Shown here piece by piece: positions 53,618 through 62,880 of a stretch of 64,000 bases of DNA; the stretch's first letter is position 1; each line of letters opens with the position of its first letter. Under the pieces are notes generated by a model, which was given only the letters and a program-made list of their open reading frames with translations, searched no databases and was not told the origin of the DNA. The translations under genes and the position numbers were made by a program. The DNA comes from Sandaracinaceae bacterium (GTDB taxonomy: Bacteria > Myxococcota_A > Polyangia > Polyangiales > Houyiibacteriaceae): NCBI GenBank assembly GCA_020633055.1, contig JACKEJ010000005.1:1040202-1104201 (forward strand). Direction: 5' to 3'.

Positions 53618-54526
53618 CTAGTCCAGCTGCGCACGGAGTCCGTTCCACTCGGCAGCAATGGTCGCGCCTGGGGTTGTCGCTGATCCTTCGAATAGCCAGC
53701 GCCCGAGCGAGCTCTCTTGAGGCACGCCGTTGATGGTCAGCTGGGCGTCCACCCCTAGGATGTGCTGTCCTTGCGCGGTCACGCCAGTCACCGAGTAGGC
53801 CTTGCCTCCTGCCGGCCGGTCGAGCTCCGCGAGCTCGATGCTCACGATGTCTACGTCATCCACGACGAGCAGCTCGACCCAGTGCTCTTCGGTACCACCG
53901 GTCAGCTGAACGGGAAACACACCAGGCACCGGCGACATGGGCTCAAAAAAGATCCCGTAGTTGAGCGACACCTCGACCGGCGGCTCGATGACGGCCTCGA
54001 ACGCGTCCAAGAACACGGAATCGAACCGGCGCCCGTCGGCGGTGTGGGCAGTGACGTAGACAACCGCCCGTCGGCCCGCCAGCACACCGACGGGCCCTGG
54101 CACGGGCGGGTACTCGTCTGGGTAGGCGTTCTGGACAGCGGATAGCTCGAGGTGGTCCAGACGCGCGACCTCGACAGACACGGAGTCCACCAGCAGCGAC
54201 CCGCTGAACAGGTCGACTCGACTGCTCCCGACCTCGAGCCCGCACAGGTTCAGGAACGCGCGCTGATCGAACCATACGCGGCGTTCGAAAAGCGAGTGAC
54301 TCGCGAACGTCCCGCCGCCGCGTGTGCGCAGGTCTTCGAAGTGCTCGACTCCCGTGACGCGGGTCGACCAGCAGCCCCCCGGGAAGAGCAGCGCGTCGTG
54401 TCCGCTGAGTTGCGCATCGGGATTGGTCGCGGGCGTCGCGCAGCCGCCCAGCAGGGCGACCGGAGTTGCCAGCGCGAACCGAGCGATCAGCGCGACCAAG
54501 TGTGTGCAGCGTCCCAAGGGGGCCAT
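53618..54526 (-). CDS. Lipoprotein of unknown function
   Basis: The 302-residue protein has a signal ending ALLGGC with a strong lipobox (LGGC). The mature part has many strand-like segments, such as VFLDAFEAVIEPPVEVSLNY and VELLVVDDVDIVSIELAEL, and three further cysteines. No family was recognised. ATG 54526 (MAPLGRCTHL) was preferred because the longer frame upstream is not signal-like. The 281 bases upstream hold no supported gene. Confidence 0.75.
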   Translation of the reverse strand: MAPLGRCTHLVALIARFALATPVALLGGCATPATNPDAQLSGHDALLFPGGCWSTRVTGVEHFEDLRTRGGGTFASHSLFERRVWFDQRAFLNLCGLEVGSSRVDLFSGSLLVDSVSVEVARLDHLELSAVQNAYPDEYPPVPGPVGVLAGRRAVVYVTAHTADGRRFDSVFLDAFEAVIEPPVEVSLNYGIFFEPMSPVPGVFPVQLTGGTEEHWVELLVVDDVDIVSIELAELDRPAGGKAYSVTGVTAQGQHILGVDAQLTINGVPQESSLGRWLFEGSATTPGATIAAEWNGLRAQLD

Positions 54527-54807
54527 GTGCCGCTGCAGAAGCAGCGTTCGTGCCAAGCAGCGCCTGCATAAACACCTGAGAAACACCAACTCACGCGGCG
54601 TACGCGGTGCGCGGCGTGCCCACGGGTCACACAACTGTGCCGCGCGTGCGTCAGTCTGCGCGGAGGGCAAAGCCCCCTGAGAGCGACAGAGTAGAGCCTC
54701 GAGGTTCGCTCGGTGGCAGGCACGTTGCGGATCGGCGCGTCCCTGCATTGAGCCGTATCGCTGAACCCGTCGCGTGGTTGCAGCCCCGGACGGGCGACGT
54801 CGCTGAC

Positions 54808-55827
54808 CTACGGCGCCTCGTGAGCCAGCGCGTGGAGGGCCGCGTGTGTCATGCGCGCGCTGAAGCCGGTCTGCTTTGCGTGACCAGGTGACCACCCCGC
54901 CAAGAAGCGCTCGAAGTCCGCCCACGCGAACATGCACAGGGACCGCCACTCGCGCTCGATGGCCTCGGCGTCGAGCTCCGGCCGCTCGCGTCGTAGGGCA
55001 GCCCGGAGGTGCCCGAAGTAGGCGTCGGTCAGCGCGTCCGCGCGCCGCTCGAGCTGTCGCTCGCTCAGGCAGCTCCCGAGGAAGTAGGCGACGTCCTTCA
55101 CGCCGCACCCACCGCCCACGTATTGAAAGTCCACGGCCGCCACCCGCGCGCCGCTGTGCGGGCCACGCGCCTCACGCCGGTCGAAGCAGAAGTTCGCGAC
55201 CTTCGCGTCACCGTGCACCAACGTCTGGTGGACGCAGGCGTTCAGGCGCTCATCGATGGCTGCGGCCGCGTCGCGCAGGGCGCCCGGGCGCATGACGGCC
55301 AGCTCGTCGGGCCGCGTCTCGAGGTGCCAGTAGGTGCCGACGGGCCACAGCCCACGCGGTTCGTCGCCCATGAAGCGAGCGTGAAAGGCCGCCAGCCAGC
55401 GCAGGCACGCGTCGAGCTCGGCGTCGTCGAGCCCGCCGCGACGCCCTGGGAAGCCCGCCTCGTCGAGGTCCTCGAGCACCAGGACCAATCCGTCGGCGAG
55501 CTGGTCGACGCCCACGCAGCGAGGGACGCGGCAGCCTGCGTGGCAGCGCGCCGCCCACGTCTGGTACCACGCGAGCTCCACCTCGTAGGAGCGCAGCTTG
55601 CGCGCATGAGAGCGGTCCCCCGACCATCCGCGTGGGTGACCGTGCCCTGGGCCAGGCGGACGCACGTGCTTGACGATCACGCTCGCGACCGGCCCCGCCG
55701 CGAGGTGCACGCGTCGAATCTCGCCGTAGCCACTCCACAGCGACTGCACGCGCTCCCCCAGCGTGGCGCGCTCGGCCCCCGCCATGGCCGCGACCCAATC
55801 GAGCGCGATATCGGTTTGCTTGTCCAT
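54808..55827 (-). CDS. APH/choline-kinase-like phosphotransferase
   Basis: The 339-residue protein has the kinase-like core of aminoglycoside phosphotransferases and related small-molecule kinases. The catalytic loop is TLVHGDAKVANFCF near residue 204, and the metal-binding Asp is in AVDFQYVG. The N-lobe has SVIVKHVRPP with a candidate Lys. The substrate cannot be named; relatives act on choline, sugars, ecdysteroids or antibiotics. A TATAGT hexamer on the minus strand near 55900 may be its -10 element. Confidence 0.85.
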   Translation of the reverse strand: MDKQTDIALDWVAAMAGAERATLGERVQSLWSGYGEIRRVHLAAGPVASVIVKHVRPPGPGHGHPRGWSGDRSHARKLRSYEVELAWYQTWAARCHAGCRVPRCVGVDQLADGLVLVLEDLDEAGFPGRRGGLDDAELDACLRWLAAFHARFMGDEPRGLWPVGTYWHLETRPDELAVMRPGALRDAAAAIDERLNACVHQTLVHGDAKVANFCFDRREARGPHSGARVAAVDFQYVGGGCGVKDVAYFLGSCLSERQLERRADALTDAYFGHLRAALRRERPELDAEAIEREWRSLCMFAWADFERFLAGWSPGHAKQTGFSARMTHAALHALAHEAP

Positions 55828-56016
55828 GAATGCGAGAAGGCGTTGGGGCCGCCGGGGTCGTACGCCCGCGAGGGGCCCCGGTTGAGCAGGCCTTCACTAT
55901 ACTGCTCGCCCATATGTCGTCTCGCCGACCAGCAGGGTGCTGAACATACACCCTGCCTCCGCGCCAACGACAAGGGCTTCTGATCCCGCCGGCAGGCGAA
56001 GAATGCGCGACGTCCC

Positions 56017-56068
56017 TTGACGCGGGGCCGCCTCGGTTTCAGAATACTGACCGATCGATCGGTCAGTA
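56017..56068 (+). promoter_or_regulatory. Promoter with perfect 24-bp TetR-type operator
   Basis: TTGACG (56017-56022) is followed after 17 bases by CAGAAT (56040-56045). The operator TACTGACCGATC (56045-56056) is followed directly by its exact reverse complement (56057-56068), a perfect 24-bp palindrome. It ends 2 bases before the TetR ATG, so a bound repressor would cover the transcription start. No ribosome site is visible. Confidence 0.8.
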
Positions 56069-56070
56069 AG

Positions 56071-56631
56071 ATGCCTCCTCCCTCGGACACCAAGCGCGCG
56101 ATTCTGAAGTGCACCATCCGGCTGCTCGGGACCAATGGGCCCAATGCACTCTCGGCCGGGGCCATCGCCAAGGAGCTCGGCATCAGCAAGGCCACGGTGT
56201 TCCATCACTTCCCGAGCCTCACGCAGATCCCGCTCGAAGCGTTCGAGCTGTTGTTCGAGGACTTCGTCGACTGGCAGCCGCCGCCGAGGATGACGCTCCG
56301 GCAGCTGCTCGAAGCGCTCGGCAGCATGACCTTCACGATGCTCGATGAGCGCGCGGACTTTCTGCGCGCCTACTACGTGTTCTTCGGCATCGCCATGTTC
56401 GATGAGGCGCTGAAGAAGCGCCAGAAGGACTACCTGGCGCTCGTCGCGGCCCGCATCACTTCCCACTTTGTCCAAGTTGGGCTGGAGAAGCGGGTCGCCA
56501 AGCGCTGCGCCAACATGGCGCTCGTCGTACTCGATGGAATCGCGCTGCACGCGTTGGCCGCAGACAATCGGCCTGAACTTCGTCGGTCCTGGATGGCGTT
56601 TTCGAACATGGTCGTCCGGGAAAACTCTTGA
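56071..56631 (+). CDS. TetR-family regulator, self-regulated
   Basis: The 186-residue protein has a TetR domain with RAILKCTIRLLGTNG, SAGAIAKELGISKATVFHHF and SLTQIPLEAF. The C-terminal domain is variable. ATG 56071 is directly next to a perfect palindrome, so autorepression is very likely. The start has no ribosome site, which may mean a short or leaderless message. The flavin monooxygenase gene follows after 17 bases. Confidence 0.93.
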   Translation: MPPPSDTKRAILKCTIRLLGTNGPNALSAGAIAKELGISKATVFHHFPSLTQIPLEAFELLFEDFVDWQPPPRMTLRQLLEALGSMTFTMLDERADFLRAYYVFFGIAMFDEALKKRQKDYLALVAARITSHFVQVGLEKRVAKRCANMALVVLDGIALHALAADNRPELRRSWMAFSNMVVRENS

Positions 56632-56648
56632 ACCGGAGTGAGCGAATC

Positions 56649-57821
56649 ATGAGAGTTGGCATCAACGGCATCGGAATCGGTGGTCCCACCCTGGCCTATT
56701 GGTTGAAAAGGTACGGCCACGAGCCGGTCCTATTCGAGAAGGCCGACGCGCTCCGTGCCGAGGGCTTCGTGGTCGACTTCTGGGGGCTGGGCTATCAGGT
56801 CGCCGAGAAGATGGGCATCGTCGAGCGTCTGCGCGCCAAGGGCAAGGAGATGAATCGACTCAGCTTCGTGGCTGACGATGGCCACGAAGTCGCCGGCCTC
56901 GACACCACCGAGGTGCGGCAGCGGTGGAACAATCGCTTCATCACGGTGCCGCGCGGAGTGATCTGTGAGGAGCTGTTCAAGGCGTGCGAAGGAGTCGAAG
57001 CGCGTTTCGGAACGCACATCGTCGGCCTCGACGAGGATGCCGATCGAGTCTCGGCTACGCTCTCCGACGGTACCCATGAGGATTTCGACGCGGTCGTGGG
57101 GGCCGACGGGCTCCACTCGGCGATCCGCGGCCTGGTGTTCGGTCCAGAGGACGAGTTCGAGAGCTTCTTGGACTGCTACGTGGCCGTCTTTCGTGCGCCC
57201 AACTATCCGAACACGGACGAGGGCAAGTACTTGGCCCATTCGATCCCGAATCGCTGGGCGGCGCGCATCCAGCGTTACGACGGAACGACGGTGATCCTGC
57301 TCATCTTCCGGGCGTCACTCCTCGACCAAGAGCCGCATTCGCAGGATGACGTTCGCCGTTGCCTCCGAGAGGTCTACGCGGACGTGAAATGGGAGGTGCC
57401 CGAAATGCTGTGCTACCTCGACGAAGGCCCGGTCTACTTCGACCGCATCAGTCAGATCCGCATGCCGACTTGGTCGAAGGGTCGAGTCGCACTCCTGGGC
57501 GACGCCGCTGCCTGCGCGTCACTCTTGGCGGGTGAGGGGACGGGCCTGGCGATGACGGAGGCCTATGTTCTCGCGGGAGAGCTCCACCGCTCGGGCGGGG
57601 ATGTGGCGCTCGCCTATCGAAGGTATGAGGACAAGCTGGCCAAGTTCGTGCGTCGCGAACAGGACCACGCCAAGACCTTCCGCATGTTCTTCGCTCCGGC
57701 GAGCCGAGCCGCGGTGTGGACCCGCGATCTTCTGATCAAGATGGCGGGGTTGCCCGGCATGACTGGCTTCGTTGCTGGTCAGTCGGTCCCCGCGTTCGAG
57801 TTCGACGACTACGGCCCGTGA
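56649..57821 (+). CDS. FAD-dependent monooxygenase (TetX/PHBH group)
   Basis: The 390-residue flavoenzyme hydroxylates an organic compound with NAD(P)H and oxygen. The FAD motif is GIGIGGPTLAYWLKRYG, the DG motif GADGLHSAIR and the GD motif ALLGDAAACASLLAGEGTGLAM. These are the class A monooxygenase signatures, including the tetracycline-modifying TetX type. ATG 56649 (MRVGINGIG) with GGAG 10 bases before it is preferred to TTG 56628. It is in one operon with the TetR gene, so the substrate or a product may be the inducer. Any drug-resistance role is speculation. Confidence 0.92.
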   Translation: MRVGINGIGIGGPTLAYWLKRYGHEPVLFEKADALRAEGFVVDFWGLGYQVAEKMGIVERLRAKGKEMNRLSFVADDGHEVAGLDTTEVRQRWNNRFITVPRGVICEELFKACEGVEARFGTHIVGLDEDADRVSATLSDGTHEDFDAVVGADGLHSAIRGLVFGPEDEFESFLDCYVAVFRAPNYPNTDEGKYLAHSIPNRWAARIQRYDGTTVILLIFRASLLDQEPHSQDDVRRCLREVYADVKWEVPEMLCYLDEGPVYFDRISQIRMPTWSKGRVALLGDAAACASLLAGEGTGLAMTEAYVLAGELHRSGGDVALAYRRYEDKLAKFVRREQDHAKTFRMFFAPASRAAVWTRDLLIKMAGLPGMTGFVAGQSVPAFEFDDYGP

Positions 57822-57860
57822 CGCGGCAGCCGAGTCGAGGCGCGAGATTGCGCTAACAAT

Positions 57861-57882
57861 CACGAAGCTTTCACGCTTCGTG
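57861..57882. terminator. Hairpin after the monooxygenase gene
   Basis: CACGAAGC (57861-57868) pairs exactly with GCTTCGTG (57875-57882) around a 6-base loop, 40 bases after the stop. It may be a terminator; no T-run follows. The rest of the 239-base gap to the next gene shows nothing recognised. Confidence 0.45.
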
Positions 57883-58060
57883 CGCCGCGGCCTTGCCTGA
57901 TTGACTCTTGCGTGTGCAAAGCGGCGGATTCCCTCGCCGGAGGCTTCATCCAGACTGACGGGGTGAGCCCGCTCCCGTGGCGGGCCCCACCGTCGTCGCA
58001 CGCGTTCACGGAAAGGTCCCAGCGGGCACGTCGACGCGGTTCTCGACGTCGGGGGCATGC

Positions 58061-58981
58061 TCACGGGGTCCATGCCGCCGGCGGAGGCGGACTCAACGGC
58101 GCGTCGGGCCATGGGTCCGGCCGCGGACTGCGCGGCACTTCGCCGAACTGCGCTGCCGAGGCCACGACCCGCCACCGCCCATTGATCCCAGCCCATCCGC
58201 CGTACGGCTGCAGGTGTTGGTCCAGCCACGAGGAGGCGACCTCGTCGTATCCGCGCAGGTATTCGAGCTGCTCGCGCGTGATGAGGCAGCTCGCGACGAA
58301 ATCGGTGCGCACGCCATACTCCGACCAGAGCCAGCGCTCGTACTCTCGAGCCTCGTCGTCGGGGTACCCACTGGTCAGGCGCCGATGAACGCCAGCGCCC
58401 ATGTCGCTACGCGCGGCGGCGCGGCCCTGCTCCCGCGAGACGAGGGTCGACTCCGGGCACGCCAGCTCCTGCTGCCACGCCGCGCCGATGTCGCAGCTAT
58501 CGTCCGCACGCCACACCAGCGACCAACCGAGCGACAGCCCTCCGGCGAGGAGGACCGTCGCCGCGGACCACGCAGCCGCCGCCAGCGCGTCACGCCGAGC
58601 GCTCAGCACGACGACGGGTAGGTACACCAGAGCCACCCCAGCGATCAGACGGGCCGTGTAGTCGAGCGACATCGCGCGCCCGAACTCGAAGGGGTCGGTG
58701 AGCTGGTAGCCCACGGCGCACAAGCCGCCGAACAACCCCACGTACGCCCCCCACGTGCGGCGGCGGATGGCCCCCACGGCCGCGACGCCGAAGACGATGA
58801 CGCCGAAGATAGCCCAAGGCAGCGCGTCGAGTGGCGGCATGAATATCGAGCGCGGCCGCGCCTCCGCCGCTGTCTGACAAACCCAGAGCGACACCCCCCA
58901 GACGCCGACCGCGCCCAGCGCGTACGCGCACAGCCAGCGTCGCGCGCTCTTGGTCTCCCCCTCGCTGATGCGTGCCCTCAT
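58061..58981 (-). CDS. Multi-pass membrane protein of unknown function
   Basis: The frame starting at 58981 (MRARISEG) gives 306 residues; the longer frame from 59023 adds 14. About five hydrophobic segments lie in the first 165 residues, including LCAYALGAVGVWGVSLWV and LPWAIFGVIVFGVAAVGAI. A hydrophilic domain of 140 residues with three cysteines follows. The tail is Pro-rich. No family was recognised. It is divergent from the DUF2330 gene across 140 bases. Confidence 0.75.
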   Translation of the reverse strand: MRARISEGETKSARRWLCAYALGAVGVWGVSLWVCQTAAEARPRSIFMPPLDALPWAIFGVIVFGVAAVGAIRRRTWGAYVGLFGGLCAVGYQLTDPFEFGRAMSLDYTARLIAGVALVYLPVVVLSARRDALAAAAWSAATVLLAGGLSLGWSLVWRADDSCDIGAAWQQELACPESTLVSREQGRAAARSDMGAGVHRRLTSGYPDDEAREYERWLWSEYGVRTDFVASCLITREQLEYLRGYDEVASSWLDQHLQPYGGWAGINGRWRVVASAAQFGEVPRSPRPDPWPDAPLSPPPPAAWTP

Positions 58982-59121
58982 GAAGGATCCATAGCAGTTC
59001 GCATGGACACCCGACAACGCCACGGACGCGCGGCGGGCCTCGGAGGACCAACGACGGCCTCGCGCACGAAGCCTCGTCGGCGCCCGTTGTCACGCGCGGC
59101 TTGCTTTCATACGCTAAACGC

Positions 59122-60111
59122 ATGCGCAAGCTTGTGTCGCCCATCGTCGCCGTGCTGTTCTGCGCCGCGGCCACCTCCACGGTCACGGTCTACGCCTGCG
59201 CCGTGATGCCGCGCCCGGACCGCGTCGTCCGCGTGGATGGCGAAGAGGTGCTCATCGTTTGGGACGCTGACGCTCGCCGCGAGCACCTCATCCGCCACAT
59301 CGGCTTTCGTGGAGACACCGACGACTTTGGCTTCCTGGTACCGACGCCGAGCACGCCCGAGGTCGCGGAGGTGCAGGGCTTGCCGTTCGACCCGCTCTAC
59401 CGGCTTTACCACCGCTCCGCGCCGGTGCGGCACGCTCGCGGGAGGAGGAGCGCCCGGAGCTCGTCCGCGATGAGCTCCGGGGCGGCCCCGTCCGTGCGCG
59501 TGGTGGCGCAGCACGAACTGGCCGGGCAGACCGCGACCGTGCTCGCGGCGAACGACGCGTCGGCGCTCAACGGCTGGCTGGCGAGCCACGGCTATCCGCA
59601 CGGCCCCGCCCTGCAGGCGTACGTCACCCCGTACGTTCAACGGGGGTGGATGATCACGGCCTTTCGCTACGTCGCTCGCGGCGCCCATGTGCGCAGCCCG
59701 GTCATTCGGCTCTCGTTCGACACCGAGCAGCCCTTCTTCCCCTACGCCGAACCGGCGAGCACGGAGGCCCGCCCCGCGCGCCACTTCCGCGTGAGCGTCC
59801 TCGCGCATCACCCGATGCAGGGGCAGCTCTCCGCCAACGGCGAGGGGGGCCGCCGGTGGGGGGCTCAGGTTGGCTTCCGCCGCCGCCTCACGCCGGCTGA
59901 GACAGAGCGTGTTCAGTCGGCGTCGCAGCTCACGACGGCCCCCGCGCTGCGGTACCTGACGGTGTTCGACGAGCCGCGCAGCGTCCGGGGCGACCTCGAC
60001 CTGTGGTTCCGCCCTCAGGGCGGCGCTCCCGACGTCCAGCCGAGGCTCCGCACCGCGGTCGCGCCGGTCCAGCAGGGAGGGCCCAACCCCCTGGATGAGA
60101 TCGACTTCTAG
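59122..60111 (+). CDS. Secreted DUF2330-family protein
   Basis: The 329-residue protein starts with a signal peptide (residues 1-24) and YACAVMPRP. The segment RVDGEEVLIVWDADARREHLIRHIGF and DDFGFLVPTPSTPEVAEV match the DUF2330 family, which is frequent in myxobacteria and other environmental bacteria. No catalytic residues are known for the family. The MRKLVSP start is preferred to an ATG 21 bases upstream. Confidence 0.8.
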   Translation: MRKLVSPIVAVLFCAAATSTVTVYACAVMPRPDRVVRVDGEEVLIVWDADARREHLIRHIGFRGDTDDFGFLVPTPSTPEVAEVQGLPFDPLYRLYHRSAPVRHARGRRSARSSSAMSSGAAPSVRVVAQHELAGQTATVLAANDASALNGWLASHGYPHGPALQAYVTPYVQRGWMITAFRYVARGAHVRSPVIRLSFDTEQPFFPYAEPASTEARPARHFRVSVLAHHPMQGQLSANGEGGRRWGAQVGFRRRLTPAETERVQSASQLTTAPALRYLTVFDEPRSVRGDLDLWFRPQGGAPDVQPRLRTAVAPVQQGGPNPLDEIDF

Positions 60112-60528
60112 GCGTCGGTTCGCCCATAGGGCCATAGCCGACACGAACGCCCTCTTGTAAGTGCACGAAAGGTTTACATAAGTAATAGCGATTCGGTGAA
60201 GCGCGCCCCGCGCAAGCTGCTGGACGGCCAGCGCGGGTGAGGCGCGCTTCGCCGAGGCGCCGTTGAACGGAGCCGCGGAGCATCACCCAGGCGCGAGCGG
60301 TCGGCTATGGGCCAATCGCGGCGGGCACCGCGAGGCGAAGAGGCTTCGGCGGGGGCTTGGGACGAGACGCTTCCGGGTGCGGGGAGGCAGCCAGGTGAGA
60401 TCCACCGGGGTCGCCGCCGCCCGTCGCACGTGCGCGGCACGGCGCCATCGCCGGACGGACGAGCGCCACCACCGCAGCAGACGGACTGTCGCTGCGTGAG
60501 GCACGCACGTGCACGTCGCGGGCGAGGG
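60112..60528. other. Gap next to the mobile element, no supported gene
   Basis: These 417 bases hold only GC-shadow frames. An AT-rich patch around 60157-60195 (GTAAGTGCACGAAAGGTTTA region) stands out from the rest and could be the outer end of the mobile element, but no repeat was found that would prove it. Confidence 0.4.
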
Positions 60529-61155
60529 TCATGACGAGTCGATCCCTTCAACGCGCTTCGGCATCGACGTCGGCAACGGGAGCACGAGCAGCGGCGTGTC
60601 GCAGTGGGGGCAGCGCAATGGGTCACGGCCGTGGAGGGCCAGCATGAGTTCGACCCAAGTGCGCGGGCTCTGGCGCGCGTCGAGCTCCACCCCACGTGCA
60701 GACGTCGAGGCGCCAGCGAGAGCGGCCTGTGCGCGCGCGAGGGTGAGGACGCGGACGTGATTGGTGGAGACGAGGCCGGCGTGACGGATCTTGTGGAAGC
60801 CCCTGGGCAAGGTGCGGCGCAGGAGGCGAGCGAGGAAGTCCACCGCGTTCTGCGTGCAGGTCTTCCCGTCCTTGGTGGCGAAGGTCACGGTCTCGCCGTC
60901 GTAGCGGATGAGGCGGGCGTTCGAGACGCCGACGCGATGCGAGTCGTGGCGAGGCTGCTGAAAGCCACAGGCGGGGCACGCGTGCAGATGCCCGCCGAGC
61001 GCCGCCGTCCGACAGCGCTCGATGGCCCGCAGCACCTTGTGCTGCTCCGGGCTCAGCGCATGCTCCGCGCGCACGCGCTCTCCGTGAGCGCGCGCGATCT
61101 CACCCACACTCAGCCCAGCCTCGCGCCGGGCCACAGACCCGTGCTCGTGCGCCAT
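60529..61155 (-). pseudogene. IS91-type transposase with in-frame internal deletion
   Basis: The 208-residue frame begins with an N-terminal zinc-finger-like part (HLHACPACGFQQPRHDSH, about residues 56-73) and then jumps to RVGVSNARLIRYDGETVTFA, which normally lies far downstream in the family. The usual central region, holding the HUH motif and catalytic tyrosines, is missing, about 170 residues. The C-terminal part (RRTLPRGFHKIRHAGLVSTNH and CPHC) is complete. The junction is near 60933. The remainder is an open frame, so deletion was in frame. Confidence 0.8.
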
Positions 61156-61173
61156 GACTGCCGCCTCGGCGTC

Positions 61174-62031
61174 CTACGCGAGTCGTGCCCCGTCAGGTGT
61201 CCCGAGCACGGCCAATGGATTCACGAGCGACTGACGGCGCGCTTCGGACAAGTGCGTGTAGCGGGTGGTGCTCTGGATGGACCGGTGCCCCAGCAGAATC
61301 TGCACGGACCGGAGGTCGGCGCCGAGCTCGAGCAAATGGGTCGCGAAGCTGTGGCGCAGCAGGTGCGGATAGACGCGCTTGGTGAGACCCGCGCGCGCCG
61401 CCGCGAGACGCAGCAGCTTGTGCACCGCCTCGCGCGTCAGCGACGCCCGACCCTTGCGCCCTGGAAACAGGCCCTCGCTCCGGTGGCGACGCAGGCGCAT
61501 CCACTCTCGCAGCGCCTCGAGCGTGACGGCCGGCAGCGGCACGATACGGTCGCGACGGCTCTTCGTGTGGCGGATGGTGAGCACACCGCGTCCCGAATCC
61601 ACGTCGGTCATCGTCAGCGACAGCGCCTCGGAGATGCGCAGCCCTGAGCCGTAGAGCAGCATGACGAGGGCACGGTCGCGAGGGCGCTCGATGGCGTCGA
61701 GCAGCCGCTGCACCTCGCTGCCGGAGAGGATGGCGGGCTGCGTGTCGTGCTCCACCACGCGGCGGATCGAGTGCATGACTTCGGGGCGACGCAACGTCAC
61801 CCCGAACAGGAAGCGCAGCGCGCTGAGCGCCACGTTGATGCTCCTCGGAGCACGACCTGCTCCTCGAAGATGCATCACCCACGCGCGCACGTCTTCCGTG
61901 TCCAGCTGGCGCGCGTCCCGCCTGTGGAACGCCACGAACTGCTTCGCGTACCGCAGGTACGTCTCCCGCGTGTTCGCCGCCACCCCGCGCAGGAACAGGT
62001 CCTGCTCCATTCGGTCTCGTACTTCGCCCAT
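61174..62031 (-). CDS. Tyrosine recombinase/integrase, apparently intact
   Basis: The 285-residue protein has the XerC/D-like layout: an N-terminal SAM-like core-binding domain (TRETYLRYAKQFVAFHRRDA) and a catalytic domain. The catalytic residues are all present: R132 in GSGLRISEAL, K157 in HTKSRR, H223 and R226 in HLLRHS, H249 in LLGHRS and Y258 in TTRYTH. ATG 62031 (MGEVRDRM) is preceded by GGAGG 8 bases upstream and is preferred to the ATG at 62076. It could still cut its sites if they survive. Confidence 0.92.
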   Translation of the reverse strand: MGEVRDRMEQDLFLRGVAANTRETYLRYAKQFVAFHRRDARQLDTEDVRAWVMHLRGAGRAPRSINVALSALRFLFGVTLRRPEVMHSIRRVVEHDTQPAILSGSEVQRLLDAIERPRDRALVMLLYGSGLRISEALSLTMTDVDSGRGVLTIRHTKSRRDRIVPLPAVTLEALREWMRLRRHRSEGLFPGRKGRASLTREAVHKLLRLAAARAGLTKRVYPHLLRHSFATHLLELGADLRSVQILLGHRSIQSTTRYTHLSEARRQSLVNPLAVLGTPDGARLA

Positions 62032-62129
62032 CGCTCGCCTCCATGGCTTGGCCACGTCCCCGATGGACGGGCTCAATCCACAGCGTCGGTCCGATGAAGC
62101 AGCCGCGCCCCTGAACGTCGCGATGTCCC

Positions 62130-62708
62130 TCAGCCGCGCGACATCAGGCCTGCCGCGGAGCGGCTTCGTTCAATGTATATTCTGCGCAGCAGCACCGCCG
62201 TCGTCGAGATCCGGGCCTCCTGGAACACACCCGGTCCCGAGGGCTGGGAAGTCCACGTTAGATTGGCAAAGGCGACCGTGGTGTCTGGGATCACATGTGC
62301 ATCACGCCGTACGACAAAATGTTTCCACCATCCTTGCAGCCGCACCAGCATCGCCTGGTGGCTCGTGCCCAGCTGCTTCGTGGACCTCCCATCTCGGTCC
62401 AAGGTCTGCGCGTAGAGGCGGGTGAGACCCATCGTGGTGAGCGTTTGCATAACCCCCACGAAGGTTGAGCAGTTATGCAAGTAGTGGAGGTATTCGTGCA
62501 GGAACACCGCGATGGCAGCTGGCTCTGCATCTTCCAACCAGCGACCATCACCGTCCCAGATCGTCAGCGTCGGGTGCAGCGTGATGGTAGCGCGTCCAAT
62601 CCGGTAAGAGCCAAGCGTCATCTGACGTTCGGACTCTCTGAACGCGACGACCGCCGCTGATGCCTCGACTTCTCCCATACGTGGCAACTGTGCAGCTCGC
62701 TGCCTCAC
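62130..62708 (-). CDS. HExxH protein, probably truncated by the mobile element
   Basis: The 192-residue frame has the metal motif HEYLHYLHN near residue 70, similar to uncharacterised HEYxH-type proteins of accessory regions that are usually longer. Its N-terminal part is well-formed (ATITLHPTLTIWDGDG). The C-terminus becomes Arg/Ser-rich (ERSRSAAGLMSRG) next to the integrase gene, suggesting it was cut by the insertion. ATG 62675 (MGEVEASAAV) or a later ATG may be the true start. Protease activity is not shown. Confidence 0.6.
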   Translation of the reverse strand: MRQRAAQLPRMGEVEASAAVVAFRESERQMTLGSYRIGRATITLHPTLTIWDGDGRWLEDAEPAAIAVFLHEYLHYLHNCSTFVGVMQTLTTMGLTRLYAQTLDRDGRSTKQLGTSHQAMLVRLQGWWKHFVVRRDAHVIPDTTVAFANLTWTSQPSGPGVFQEARISTTAVLLRRIYIERSRSAAGLMSRG

Positions 62709-62880
62709 ACTTCAAGGGCACCGGCAGGAGCCCCTCGCTGTCGCGCGTGACCAGGAACAAGACTGATCGTATCGCTCAGCTCGCCGGTACAGAGATCGCT
62801 GGCTGCCCCGCCCTTCCTCTCGGTACTATCGCAGCATGCCAACCAACATGCTTCCAGCATGGGTACCAGCACACGTGGCG

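Larger units (their letters stand above)
60529..62031 (-). mobile_element. Tyrosine recombinase plus IS91-type transposase module, decayed
   Basis: A tyrosine recombinase gene is followed after 18 bases by an IS91-type transposase gene on the same strand, a known composite arrangement. The transposase has lost its central catalytic part, so the element cannot move by that route. Ends were not identified. It lies beside a probably truncated gene. Confidence 0.75.
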
